Positions 45,337-54,355 are shown, counted from the stretch's first letter. The stretch is 64,000 nucleotides of DNA from Chitinophaga agrisoli (GCF_008386695.1 NZ_VUOC01000001.1:594347-658346); one strand, 5' to 3'. Program-made: numbers and translations. The notes: generated by a model from the sequence alone, not told the origin.

Positions 45337-46848
45337 ATGCAGCATATAATAAAAACGGTACGGGAATTACTGCTGGGCGCTATGGTAGTAGCAGCCGGAA
45401 GCGGTTGTTCCAAGTTCCTGGATGAAACAGACCCGTCCAACTTTACGATGGACAATTACTTCACCAAACCGGCCCAGGCACAGAGCGCGGTGAATGCCAT
45501 CTATCAGAGCCTCATATCCATCCCCACGGGGGACTACGGCGGAGCGCCCTGGATGATGCTGGAATTTCCCACAGGTCTGGCCAACACAGAATATGGCCAG
45601 TCTGTAGATAACCTCAACATCCGTAACCTGGTCAATACCGCAGAGAATAACCACGGCATCCAGAAATGGACCAGCAGCTACCGCGGCATAGGCAATGCCA
45701 ACCTGGCTATTGAAAAGATACCGGGCATCAATATGGACGAAGCCACCAAGAACAAACTGCTGGGCGAAGCGCATTTCCTGCGCGCTTACTTCTATTTTGA
45801 CCTGGTAAGGATCTTTGGAAAAATACCGCTGATCACCGGCACGGTGACCTCTACCTCGCCGGAGATCTATTCCCCCGCAGCAGCAGAAGAAGACGTATAC
45901 AAACAGATCGTAGCCGATCTGACCGCGGCAGAGCAATCCGGCCTTCCCTGGACGGATGCCGGCGGCCGGGCTACCATGGGCGCGGTAAAATCACTGCTGG
46001 CCAGCGTATACCTGACCATGGCCGGTTATCCCCTGCAAAAGGGCAGCGAGTACTTTCAGCTGGCCGCTGCAAAGGCCAATGAGGTGATCACTTCCGGCAA
46101 GTTTGACCTGTTCACCTCCTATGATGACCTGCATAGCCTGGACAAGGAGAACACGGGCGAACATATTTTCATGGTGCAGTTTGCCGCCTCTAACTGGACG
46201 ACCTCTATGGACTTCCAGAAATTTATACTGCCGTATACCAAGAACATTTCCCTGCTCAACAACCGCACCGGCGCTATCTATGCGTCCGATGAGTTTGTGG
46301 CCTCTTTTGAAACCGGCGACAAACGGGCAAAGGACAGGCAGTTCTTTTACAACACGTATACACTGACTACAGACCGCAATACCACTATTGCCCTGGGCGG
46401 CAACTACCTGTACAAGTTCTTTGACGTACAGGCCAATACCGTCACCGGCACCAGCGGCCTTAACTTTCCGCTGATCCGGTATGCAGAGGTGTTGCTGATC
46501 TATGCAGAAGCCGCCAACGAAGCAGGCGGGCCTACCGCCGCTGCTTACGAAGCGGTGAATAAGATCCGCAGAAGGGCAGAGCTGACAGAGCTCTCCGGGC
46601 TTACCCAGGGGGCTTTCCGCGAAGCGGTATGGCGGGAGCGCTACCACGAACTATGCTATGAGAACAAGGTATGGTTTGATATGGTGCGTTTGAGGAAAGT
46701 ATTAAATATTACCAACGGCACATTTGACGCTTTCGAGGGACATAAATTTACATACGGTCCGGTATTGTCTAAACGGGAATTGCTCTTCCCCATCCCGACC
46801 GTAGAAATTAACAACAACAGTAACATTGACCAGAACCCTGGCTATTAA
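45337..46848 (+). CDS. SusD/RagB-family glycan-binding lipoprotein
   Basis: A 503-residue lipoprotein; the signal helix ends AAGSGCSKFLDE, with lipidation at Cys24. N-terminal TPR-like helices (AQSAVNAIYQSL, LGEAHFLRAYFYFDLVRIFGKIPL) and the C-terminal SusD segments (RYAEVLLIYAEAANEAGG, AVWRERYHELCYENKVWFDMVR) are clear. It forms the lid of the SusC transporter and lies 53 bp downstream of it. Confidence 0.95.
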   Translation: MQHIIKTVRELLLGAMVVAAGSGCSKFLDETDPSNFTMDNYFTKPAQAQSAVNAIYQSLISIPTGDYGGAPWMMLEFPTGLANTEYGQSVDNLNIRNLVNTAENNHGIQKWTSSYRGIGNANLAIEKIPGINMDEATKNKLLGEAHFLRAYFYFDLVRIFGKIPLITGTVTSTSPEIYSPAAAEEDVYKQIVADLTAAEQSGLPWTDAGGRATMGAVKSLLASVYLTMAGYPLQKGSEYFQLAAAKANEVITSGKFDLFTSYDDLHSLDKENTGEHIFMVQFAASNWTTSMDFQKFILPYTKNISLLNNRTGAIYASDEFVASFETGDKRAKDRQFFYNTYTLTTDRNTTIALGGNYLYKFFDVQANTVTGTSGLNFPLIRYAEVLLIYAEAANEAGGPTAAAYEAVNKIRRRAELTELSGLTQGAFREAVWRERYHELCYENKVWFDMVRLRKVLNITNGTFDAFEGHKFTYGPVLSKRELLFPIPTVEINNNSNIDQNPGY

Positions 46849-46869
46849 CACAACTAAGAACTAAGACCC

Positions 46870-47994
46870 ATGCACAGGAAAGACTTTATTAAGCTCACTC
46901 TCCTGGCCGGCTGTGGAAGCGCGGTGCTGCCTGCTTTTATGCAGGCGGCGCCTCCCTCCATACCGCCCTACCTGAAAAACTATGCCGCCCTGTATAACAA
47001 AGACCCGCGGGGCGCTGCCCTGCAATGGTTCCGCGATGCCAGGTACGGCCTGTTCATCCATTATGGCCTGTACTCCCTGCTGGGCCGTGGCGAATGGGTA
47101 CAGCTGCGCGAAAAGATCCGCGTAGCGGACTACGCCAAACTAAAGGACCAGTTCACCGCAAATAAGTTCGACGCCGACATGATCACCGATATGGTATTGG
47201 ATGCCGGCATGAAGTATATTAACTTAACTACCCGCCACCACGATAGCTTCTGTTTATGGGATACCCAGTACAGCGATTTCAAAAGCACCAACTCGCCCGC
47301 CAAACGCGACCTGGTGCGCGAAATGGCGGAGCAGTGCCAAAAGAAAGGCCTGGGCTTTTTCCTGTATTATTCCCATGGCAGGGATTGGAAACACCCGCAT
47401 GCGCCCAATAACGATGAGTGGAAGAACTCTGCCCGCCCGGATTATGATCCACCGGAAACCGCCTATAAATACGGCAAAGAGCATCACCTGGAGCAATACG
47501 TGGAGTTCATGGATAACCAGATAAAGGAACTGCTTACCAACTACGGCCCGGTAGCCGGTATCTGGCTGGATGGCCGCACCGTACTGCTCTCGAACGATAA
47601 AACGCCTTTTCATGTACAGCAGTTGTACGACATGATCCACTCCATGCAGCCGCAGGTACTGGTATCCTACAAAAACGGCCTGCTGGGCACAGAGGATTTT
47701 ATGGCGCCGGAACGTAACTGGAAAGGTGGCATGCAAAAGCCGCTGGAGCTCTGCGATACCATGCAGCCGGATGGCTGGGGTTATACCAAAAGCGACGATA
47801 ACAAACATAAAACAGCAGACCAGGTAGTGCAGATGCTGAAGACCGCCGCCACTTACCCGGCTAACCTGCTGCTGAATACCGGCCCCCTGCCTTCCGGTGA
47901 GATACACCCGGATGATGTGAAAGCGCTGAAAGAAGTAGGCCGCCGCATCCGGGAACAGGGCTGGGAAAAACTATTAGCGAACGCAAATCATTAA
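46870..47994 (+). CDS. GH29 alpha-L-fucosidase
   Basis: A 374-residue glycosidase. RDARYGLFIHYGLYSLLGRGEW, LTTRHHDSFCLWDT and LGFFLYYSHGRDW follow the GH29 fold; GIWLDGRT carries the probable aspartate nucleophile (LDG). The C-terminus holds NTGPLPSGEIHPDDVKALKEVG. It lacks the C-terminal beta-sandwich of longer GH29 enzymes. The N-terminus (MHRKDFIKLTLLAGCGSAV) could be a lipoprotein signal (LAGC, Cys15) or a simple export signal. It removes alpha-linked fucose from glycans. It begins 21 bp after susD. Confidence 0.9.
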   Translation: MHRKDFIKLTLLAGCGSAVLPAFMQAAPPSIPPYLKNYAALYNKDPRGAALQWFRDARYGLFIHYGLYSLLGRGEWVQLREKIRVADYAKLKDQFTANKFDADMITDMVLDAGMKYINLTTRHHDSFCLWDTQYSDFKSTNSPAKRDLVREMAEQCQKKGLGFFLYYSHGRDWKHPHAPNNDEWKNSARPDYDPPETAYKYGKEHHLEQYVEFMDNQIKELLTNYGPVAGIWLDGRTVLLSNDKTPFHVQQLYDMIHSMQPQVLVSYKNGLLGTEDFMAPERNWKGGMQKPLELCDTMQPDGWGYTKSDDNKHKTADQVVQMLKTAATYPANLLLNTGPLPSGEIHPDDVKALKEVGRRIREQGWEKLLANANH

Positions 47995-48011
47995 ACGACT
48001 TTTCAATACGT

Positions 48012-50222
48012 ATGCCCGTCCTCAAAAGAACCCGCCGTCCTGTGCGCCCTGGTATGCCCGCCTTGTTACTGGTTTTATGCCTGCCACTGGCTGTACCCGC
48101 CCAGGTTCGCGTTAAATCAGCATCCACCGGTACACACGCCGGCGTCAAAATTGCCTGCGATACCAGTAACCAGCCCGTTGCCTTTGGCGTGGCGCATATT
48201 ACTGGCGCCTTAAAGGCCGCCGGGCAAACGGCCACCCTCACGCCGGATAAAACCGGCGCGGATGTGGCAGTGTCCATAGCGGCCAATACCGGCCTGCAGA
48301 AAGAAGGTTTCCGCATCGCCCGGGAGGGCGGTACGCTGGCCGTTACCGCTCCGGATGCTGCCGGCGCTATGTATGGCGCACTGGAAGTAGCGGAGCAACT
48401 GGGGATGGGCAAAACATTAAACAGTATTCAGCCGCAGACACACACGCCGCACCTCACGGTACGGGCCATTAAGTTCGACCTGCCCTGGTCGCCCTACCGG
48501 CCGGGAGAGGCCCAGGAACAGCATGTAGCCGTATGCCGTGATCTTACATTCTGGCGCCGCTTCCTGGACCAGATGGCGGAGAACCGGTATAACATGCTTA
48601 CGCTCTGGAACGTGCATCCCTTTTCCTACATGGTAAAACCCACGCATTTTCCGGAGGCCAACAACTACAGCCCGCAGGAAATGGCGCAATGGCAGCATTT
48701 CTGGACCACGCTGTTCCGCATGGCCAGGGAGCGCGGTATTGCCCCTTTTATCGTGAACTGGAATATTGCCGTATCACCGGAGTTTGCGCGCTATCATCAC
48801 GTAAGGGAACGGAACGACACCTCCGCCATTGTTAAACAATACACAAAAGAAGTAGTAACACAGGTCATTAATGAATACCCGGACCTGGCAGGCATTGGCA
48901 TTACGCTGGCCGACTGGATGAGCAATTTTAACCAATCCAGGGACGGCCTGCCCATGATGACGCCGAAAGACCGGGAAGACTGGATAGAAGAAACCGTGGT
49001 AGCCGGTATCAGGGCGGCAAACCGCCCGGTGCAGTTATTGCACCGGTCCGTACTCTCTGCCGATCCGGCAGAAATGCGCAGGGTGATTGACAACGCCGCC
49101 CTGCCGGACACCACACTGGTAGAGATCAAGTTCAATATGTCACATGCCTATTCCTCTCCGGTGCTCACCTTAACCCATGACTCCCAGTCCGGCAAAGTAG
49201 ATGATAGATACTGGAACCCTTTACCGGATAATTACCGCGTGCAATGGATGGTACGTAACGAAGACTTTTTCATCCTGCGCTGGGGCCAGGCGGATTATAT
49301 ACGCCGCCATATTGCCCAGAACACCCATCCTTACATGAACGGATACTTTGTAGGCTCCGAAGGTTATATCCCCGCAAAAGATTATTCCCATTTACCGGGC
49401 CCGCACCGCAACTGGGATTACGCATTCGAAAAACAATGGCTGTTCTATCTCCTCTGGGGCCGTTTACTGTATGAACCAGCCACCCCGGATGCCGTTTTTG
49501 AAACGGCTTTTGAGCACCGGTTTGGCCCTCACACGGGCGGCCCTCTTTTTAAAGCTTATACCGCAGCCTCCAATATGCCTATACGGCTGGCTGGCTTTTT
49601 TGCCGCCACCTGGGATTATACCCTGTACTCAGAGGGTTTCCTGGCTCCTTTTGGCGCTAACGGCGGTTATTATGATGATGTTTCTTCCTTTATCTCGATA
49701 GATGAACTGATTGATCATCCCACGCTGGAGCCTTCCTGGATCTCTATACGTGATTTCATAAAAGGCGGGCAAACCGTTCCCACCGGCAAAATCAGCCCGC
49801 TCATGCTGGCAGACTCGCTGGAGGCAGACAGCCGCCTGATCCTGCAAACAGTACAGCAATTCCGGAAAAGCGCTGCCGCTCCCTTACAATGCGAACTGGA
49901 TGATCTGGCCACCTGGGCTTACCTGAGCAGCTATTTTGCCAATAAATTAAGGGCCGGCGTAGCGCTGGCCATTTACCGGCAGGGGCATGATATGGCGCAA
50001 CAACAGCAGGCCATTCGCTTATTGGGCAAATGCCTCACGGACTGGCAACAGGTATCCCGTATTACCAGCAGCCATTACCGCGAGGTAGCTTATGTGGATG
50101 ATGAGGCTTTTGGCGGGAATGCGTTTAAGGATGCCAAACGTTTTTCCTGGAGTAAGTTCCTGCCGCAGGTGCAAAGGGATCTTGAACTGGCAAAAGGAGA
50201 TGGGCCGGCTCGAAAAAAATGA
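48012..50222 (+). CDS. Uncharacterised glycoside hydrolase with alpha-glucuronidase-like N-terminal domain
   Basis: A 736-residue protein with an export signal (LLLVLCLPLAVPAQ); translation might start at the second Met, 48054. Residues ~30-135 resemble the small beta-alpha domain before GH67, GH115 and GH20 barrels (GVAHITGALKAAG, AAGAMYGALEVAEQLG). A (beta/alpha)8-like region follows: FWRRFLDQMAENRYNMLTLWNVHPF, RGIAPFIVNWNIAVS, LAGIGITLADWMS. FVGSEGYIPAKDYSH could hold an active-site glutamate. I cannot assign a CAZy family. The stop codon is inside repeat copy B. Place in the locus suggests it attacks a uronic acid or amino-sugar linkage. Confidence 0.65.
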   Translation: MPVLKRTRRPVRPGMPALLLVLCLPLAVPAQVRVKSASTGTHAGVKIACDTSNQPVAFGVAHITGALKAAGQTATLTPDKTGADVAVSIAANTGLQKEGFRIAREGGTLAVTAPDAAGAMYGALEVAEQLGMGKTLNSIQPQTHTPHLTVRAIKFDLPWSPYRPGEAQEQHVAVCRDLTFWRRFLDQMAENRYNMLTLWNVHPFSYMVKPTHFPEANNYSPQEMAQWQHFWTTLFRMARERGIAPFIVNWNIAVSPEFARYHHVRERNDTSAIVKQYTKEVVTQVINEYPDLAGIGITLADWMSNFNQSRDGLPMMTPKDREDWIEETVVAGIRAANRPVQLLHRSVLSADPAEMRRVIDNAALPDTTLVEIKFNMSHAYSSPVLTLTHDSQSGKVDDRYWNPLPDNYRVQWMVRNEDFFILRWGQADYIRRHIAQNTHPYMNGYFVGSEGYIPAKDYSHLPGPHRNWDYAFEKQWLFYLLWGRLLYEPATPDAVFETAFEHRFGPHTGGPLFKAYTAASNMPIRLAGFFAATWDYTLYSEGFLAPFGANGGYYDDVSSFISIDELIDHPTLEPSWISIRDFIKGGQTVPTGKISPLMLADSLEADSRLILQTVQQFRKSAAAPLQCELDDLATWAYLSSYFANKLRAGVALAIYRQGHDMAQQQQAIRLLGKCLTDWQQVSRITSSHYREVAYVDDEAFGGNAFKDAKRFSWSKFLPQVQRDLELAKGDGPARKK

Positions 50223-50324
50223 TACTATATTAACCAACATAGCCAATATATACCTTAAGCGAACCTTAGGCGAACCTAAACCGAAGGAGAAGCGAAGGAA
50301 AGACTGGCCAAATTACTATCAGTC
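50221..50324 (+). repeat. 104-bp intergenic element, copy B (11-bp unit core)
   Basis: Begins GATACTATATTAACCA, identical to copy A at 11169. The core (50252-50295) is four 11-bp units: ACCTTAAGCGA, ACCTTAGGCGA, ACCTAAACCGA, AGGAGAAGCGA. It ends TGGCCAAATTACTATCAGTC. Its first bases overlap the TGA of the preceding glycosidase gene. Confidence 0.7.
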
Positions 50325-50394
50325 AATGTATCGTTATGGCTTGCCGGCATACACCATCTATGGCTTGCTATAATAGTTTCAGTCAACACCGTTT

Positions 50395-52644
50395 ATGGAT
50401 AGAAGGCATTTTGTAAGATCCGGCGCAATAGTGGGTGGCGCTTATCTGTTAGGCCCTGTAGCGGGGCAAACCGCTATGGCTAGCATATTACCCGCACAGG
50501 CAAACCCATTTAGCGATGCTGTCATAGGGGATCCGTTACCAACGGAAGACAACCCTTTTGACCGCGCCATGCGCTGGGCACAGCTGGCATTTGTGGAGAA
50601 CGACCCGGCAAATTATGATCCGGCCTTTTGGCTGGATTATTTTAAACGCCTGCATGTAGACGGCGTGCTATTAAGCGCCGGCGGCGTGACTGCCTTTTAC
50701 CCTACAGATGTACCCCTGCATCATCGCAGCGAGTGGCTGGGTAATACAGATCCCCTGGGAGATATGATGAAGGGCGCCCGTAAACAGGGTATGTCCGTGA
50801 TTGTGCGTACAGACCCACATGCCGCCCGCCAGGAAGTCCTGGATGCCCACCCGGACTGGATAGCCGTAAAACCAGATGGACAGAAACAACGGCACTGGGC
50901 CAACCCGGAGCTCTGGGTAACCTGCTGCCTGGGTCCTTATAACTTTGAATTCATGACCCAGGTGCACCGGGAGATCATGGAACGCTATCAACCAGACGGC
51001 ATCTTCTCTAACCGCTGGAGCGGCCCCTGGGCCTATACCGGCATCTGTTATTGCGAGCATTGCACCGCCAATTTCAAAGTCTTCTCCGGCATGGAGCTGC
51101 CCCGTTCCAACAAACTCTTTGATGAAAGCACCCGCCTGGATCCCATATACATACAGTACCGCAAATGGAGCACCGCCCGCCTGCGGGAACTATGGCTGTT
51201 ATGGGATAAGGAGATACGCCGTATAAAACCCTCCGCCCGTTTTATTCCCAATGGTTTCCCGGACAAGCTGGTGATAGGGCAGCAGAGTGATGTGATCTTC
51301 TCAGACACCCAGTTCCGTAATGGCGCGGTGCCCCCCTGGGCCAATGGCAAAGGCGCCAAAGAACTACGCGCCTCCATGGGCATGAAACCCCTCATGAACA
51401 TCTTCAGCATTGCCGCCAGTGGTCCTAACCGTTGGATGGACTCCGTACAATCCGATGCAGAGATCAGGATCTGGGCGGCAGACGGCGTAGCCAATGGCAT
51501 GCGTCCCTGTTTTGTAAAGTTTGGCGCTACGGTAAAAGATAAACGCTGGATGACTACCCTGGAAGGCATGTACCAGCGCTACTACCGTAACGAGCGTTAC
51601 CTGCGGAACACCGCGCCCGTAGCCCGGGTAGGCCTGCTCACCAATGAAGCCCATTTTTCCGGCAGCTCCGCCAAACCCTGGCAGCAGGATAGCAATGATC
51701 ATGCGCTGGGTATGTATCACGCCCTGGTAGAGCGGCATATCCCTTTTGAGTCTGTAAATGCCGGTCTGCTGGATGAGGAGCACCTGCGGCCTTTTAAACT
51801 GCTGATCCTCTCCAACGTAGCCTCCCTTTCTGATAAGCAGTGCGATCAGCTGCGGCAATTTGTAGCCCGTGGCGGCAGCCTGGTAGCTACGTTTGAAACC
51901 TCCCGTTATGATGAGCAGAACAAAGAGCGGCCAGACTTTGGCCTCAGCGATCTCTTAGGCGTATCCTACGATAACGGGGTAGAAGGGCCTATGAAAAACA
52001 GCTACCTCCGCCTCCGGAACGATGCCGCCACCGGTAAATTCCATCCCGTGCTGGCAGGCCTGGAAGACGCCTACCGTATTATAAACGGCTATTACCGGGT
52101 AAAAGTAAAACCCAACGGCAGCTTTCCCAGCCCCGTTACGCTGGTGCCCTCCTACCCGGATCTGCCCATGGAAGATGTATACTCCCGGATACCGGACACC
52201 GATACACGGGAACTCTATCTCCGCGAAATGGGCAACAGCCGTATCGCCTACATTCCCTGGGATATAGAGCGTTCTTTCTGGAAACTGCTTACCCCGGACC
52301 ATGGTAAGCTGCTGGGCAATATCATCACCTGGGCACTGAATGAGGAACCGCTATTGGAGATCAGCGGCGGCGGCGTATTTGACGCTACCATCTGGCGGCA
52401 GGCCCACTCTATGACCCTGCACCTGGTCAACCTCACCAACCCTATGATGATGCGGGGCCCTTTCCGGGAGCTGATACCTGTAACCGCGCAATGCAGCCTG
52501 CAGTTGCCGGCCGGCGCAAAGATCACCGGGGTACACTTGTTAATGAGCGGACAACGGCCATCTTATGAAATTAAAAATGGGAGACTCCATATAACGGTAC
52601 CGCAGATAACGGACCATGAAATTGTAGCGTTGGACCTGGCTTAG
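50395..52644 (+). CDS. Glycosidase-like protein with GH42-type trimerisation domain
   Basis: A 749-residue protein with a Tat-like signal (DRRHFVRSGAIVGGAYLLG). Residues ~55-400 form a probable TIM barrel of the hypothetical-glycosidase class: PAFWLDYFKRLHVDGVLLSAG, GMSVIVRTDPHA, QPDGIFSNRWSG. Residues ~410-600 look like the glutaminase-fold trimerisation domain of GH42 beta-galactosidases (LLILSNVASLSDKQ, VARGGSLVATFETS). A beta-sandwich tail ends the chain. Substrate unknown; location in the locus points to the same glycan as the GH29 enzyme. It is the last gene of the locus, 70 bp after repeat copy B. Confidence 0.7.
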   Translation: MDRRHFVRSGAIVGGAYLLGPVAGQTAMASILPAQANPFSDAVIGDPLPTEDNPFDRAMRWAQLAFVENDPANYDPAFWLDYFKRLHVDGVLLSAGGVTAFYPTDVPLHHRSEWLGNTDPLGDMMKGARKQGMSVIVRTDPHAARQEVLDAHPDWIAVKPDGQKQRHWANPELWVTCCLGPYNFEFMTQVHREIMERYQPDGIFSNRWSGPWAYTGICYCEHCTANFKVFSGMELPRSNKLFDESTRLDPIYIQYRKWSTARLRELWLLWDKEIRRIKPSARFIPNGFPDKLVIGQQSDVIFSDTQFRNGAVPPWANGKGAKELRASMGMKPLMNIFSIAASGPNRWMDSVQSDAEIRIWAADGVANGMRPCFVKFGATVKDKRWMTTLEGMYQRYYRNERYLRNTAPVARVGLLTNEAHFSGSSAKPWQQDSNDHALGMYHALVERHIPFESVNAGLLDEEHLRPFKLLILSNVASLSDKQCDQLRQFVARGGSLVATFETSRYDEQNKERPDFGLSDLLGVSYDNGVEGPMKNSYLRLRNDAATGKFHPVLAGLEDAYRIINGYYRVKVKPNGSFPSPVTLVPSYPDLPMEDVYSRIPDTDTRELYLREMGNSRIAYIPWDIERSFWKLLTPDHGKLLGNIITWALNEEPLLEISGGGVFDATIWRQAHSMTLHLVNLTNPMMMRGPFRELIPVTAQCSLQLPAGAKITGVHLLMSGQRPSYEIKNGRLHITVPQITDHEIVALDLA

Positions 52645-52652
52645 GGGAATTA

Positions 52653-52680
52653 AAAAAGCCGGAATATGAGTACTCCGGCC
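52653..52680 (-). terminator. Terminator for the TetR pair
   Basis: On the minus strand GCCGGAGTA, loop CTCA, TATTCCGGC then TTTTTT. It serves the leftward TetR genes and may also limit read-through from the glycosidase locus. Confidence 0.7.
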
Positions 52681-52731
52681 ATTTACCTAAACCTACAACT
52701 GTTACACTGTTAGTAACTATCCTTAATGTCT

Positions 52732-53355
52732 TTATGGGGTGATCATTTCTTTGTCTTTTACCAGTTCCCGCTCCATTACTTCCCGGCCGGTTGCGGTGGC
52801 AATACCCAGGATATAGTTGGCCGTTACCTGCTGCATTACTTCATGCAGATCAAACTGGGCGGCCGGGTATTGCTCCGGATCAAAAGCGGATTCCAGCTGC
52901 AGCTGCCGCAGGCGCGCCAGGATATCCATCTTCAGGTTAGGCTGATATAAGCCTTCCTTTACGCCTCTTTCCAGGTTGCCACGGATGCCCTTGAATACCC
53001 GTTCACGTTTAAAATCTTCCACCGCCTGGCTCACTTCCGGGTGATATTTCTTTACCTCGTGCATCATGAGCGGGTTCATGGTGCGGGCCAATACTTCCAT
53101 CTGGTGGGTGGTCTGTATCATTTCCGCTATGGCGTTCGGTTCGCCGTCGCGGCACTGTTCCAACTGTTGCTGCAGGCCATTCAGCAGGGCGTTTACGCCT
53201 TCTTTTATCAATGCTTCCTTATCTGCAAAATGCTCATACACTGTTTTCTTGGAAATCCCGCATTCCCGGGCAATGTCAAACATTGTTACGCTTTTGATCC
53301 CGTAAGTCCTGAATAACCGTAATGCCGTTTCCAAAATCCTTTCCTGCCCCGTCAT
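52732..53355 (-). CDS. TetR/AcrR-family transcriptional regulator
   Basis: A 207-residue protein; residues ~8-55 are the DNA-binding domain (LRLFRTYGIKSVTMFDIARECGISKKTVYEHFADKEAL). The C-terminal ligand domain is helical and not assignable. It follows the other TetR gene after 10 bp, in one probable operon. No efflux or enzyme gene is next to it that would name its target. Confidence 0.9.
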   Translation of the reverse strand: MTGQERILETALRLFRTYGIKSVTMFDIARECGISKKTVYEHFADKEALIKEGVNALLNGLQQQLEQCRDGEPNAIAEMIQTTHQMEVLARTMNPLMMHEVKKYHPEVSQAVEDFKRERVFKGIRGNLERGVKEGLYQPNLKMDILARLRQLQLESAFDPEQYPAAQFDLHEVMQQVTANYILGIATATGREVMERELVKDKEMITP

Positions 53356-53365
53356 GACTCCTCTT

Positions 53366-53980
53366 TTATTGCTTCAATGCTTTAATGAATATATCTGTTA
53401 GTAATTGCTGCTGCTGGGCGATGCCTTCCAGCTCTTCCGGATCCAGGGTATCGTAATCCGGGGAGCGGTCCGGTACAGTGAACCGTAATCCCATGGTAGC
53501 CTGGTTGTACAGGATGGCCATTTTCTCCGGGTCCGTGGGTTTCAGCTCACCAGAGCTGATGCCCGTACGGATCACCCTTGCCAGCACCTCGTTATCCTTA
53601 TTCCTTACGCGTCTAACCATCTCCGTCATGCCGCCGTTGCGGTGATGGGCCTCGTTGAGCATTTTAAACAGCTCCAGGCGGCTAAAGCGCTGCAGGTAAG
53701 TGATACGTATCTCGTTGATGCTGGAGAGGCACTGTTCCGCAGATTCCATCTTTTCTACTTCTGCTTCGATGGCGGCCATAAACTGGCCGGCGATCTTTTC
53801 GAGTACTGCCTTGTGCAGTCCTTTTTTATCAGGATAGTAGTAGTAGAGGGAGGCTTTTGAGCAACGCAGGTCGTCCGCTATATCGTTCATGGTGGTCTTT
53901 GCCGATCCGTAATGGGTAAAGCGTTTAAGCGCCACATCCAGGATCTTTTCCCTCATTTCGTCTTTCGTCTCCGCCAGCAT
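53366..53980 (-). CDS. TetR/AcrR-family transcriptional regulator
   Basis: A 204-residue protein with the helix-turn-helix at about residues 12-58 (LKRFTHYGSAKTTMNDIADDLRCSKASLYYYYPDKKGL). The ligand domain is helical, with many acidic residues. First gene of the pair. A 19-bp palindrome 48 bp upstream (54028-54046) is a good candidate for its operator. Confidence 0.9.
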   Translation of the reverse strand: MLAETKDEMREKILDVALKRFTHYGSAKTTMNDIADDLRCSKASLYYYYPDKKGLHKAVLEKIAGQFMAAIEAEVEKMESAEQCLSSINEIRITYLQRFSRLELFKMLNEAHHRNGGMTEMVRRVRNKDNEVLARVIRTGISSGELKPTDPEKMAILYNQATMGLRFTVPDRSPDYDTLDPEELEGIAQQQQLLTDIFIKALKQ

Positions 53981-54027
53981 TTTACTTTTTGACTTTTTCG
54001 GTTTCCTGGTCTAAAAGTAGACAATTT

Positions 54028-54046
54028 TTGATTAGTTGGTAATCAA
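54028..54046. promoter_or_regulatory. Palindrome upstream of the TetR genes, candidate operator
   Basis: TTGATTA, 5 nt, TAATCAA: perfect 7-bp arms. A second dyad, GTCTA-AAAG-TAGAC, lies at 54009-54022, nearer the gene and overlapping a possible -7 element (TACTTTTA on the minus strand). Both fit self-repression by a TetR protein; this is inferred from position. Confidence 0.5.
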
Positions 54047-54251
54047 GGTTGACTTATTTACGTTACGGTGACAAAGGGTGTTGCAACATGTTTTTGGGAG
54101 GATGGAGGGGGTGGAGAACAGCGCGGGGTGAGGGGCAGTAAGCCGGAGATGCGCTGGTGGTGAGTATGGCGGCGGAATGGCATTGGCGCCTGGGGGAGGT
54201 AGCGCACTTGGGGAAACGCGGATAAGGGGTGACGAGGGCGACAAGGGGCTA
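54047..54251. other. Intergenic region, start of the 878-bp gene-poor stretch
   Basis: The stretch between the TetR gene (53980) and the aminotransferase (54859) has no credible gene. This first part is G-rich on the plus strand (runs of GGGG). A 151-codon minus-strand frame (54058-54513) and a 75-codon plus-strand frame are proline/arginine-rich and cross the inverted repeat below, so they are judged non-coding. Confidence 0.5.
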
Positions 54252-54355
54252 TGCCGGCAGCGTTCCCCAGCGTGCTGCGCCTGCCGCGGGTGGCTGTTTT
54301 GCAGGTTGGCTGTAGGAGCCGCGCCAGCCAAGGCACGCCAGGGAACCTGCCGGCA
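54252..54355. repeat. Long GC-rich inverted repeat, 104 bp
   Basis: The left arm (54252-54275) TGCCGGCAGCGTTCCC... pairs with the right arm (54333-54355) ...GGGAACCTGCCGGCA with one bulge and two mismatches over 23-24 bp. The interior has a further TGGCTG/CAGCCA pairing. It could be a structured RNA or a small transposon-like remnant; no target-site duplication was found. Confidence 0.55.

Noticed and set aside
11169-50324. Insertion sequence ends
   Set aside because: The elements are too short, have no transposase, and show only loose terminal inversion with no target duplication.
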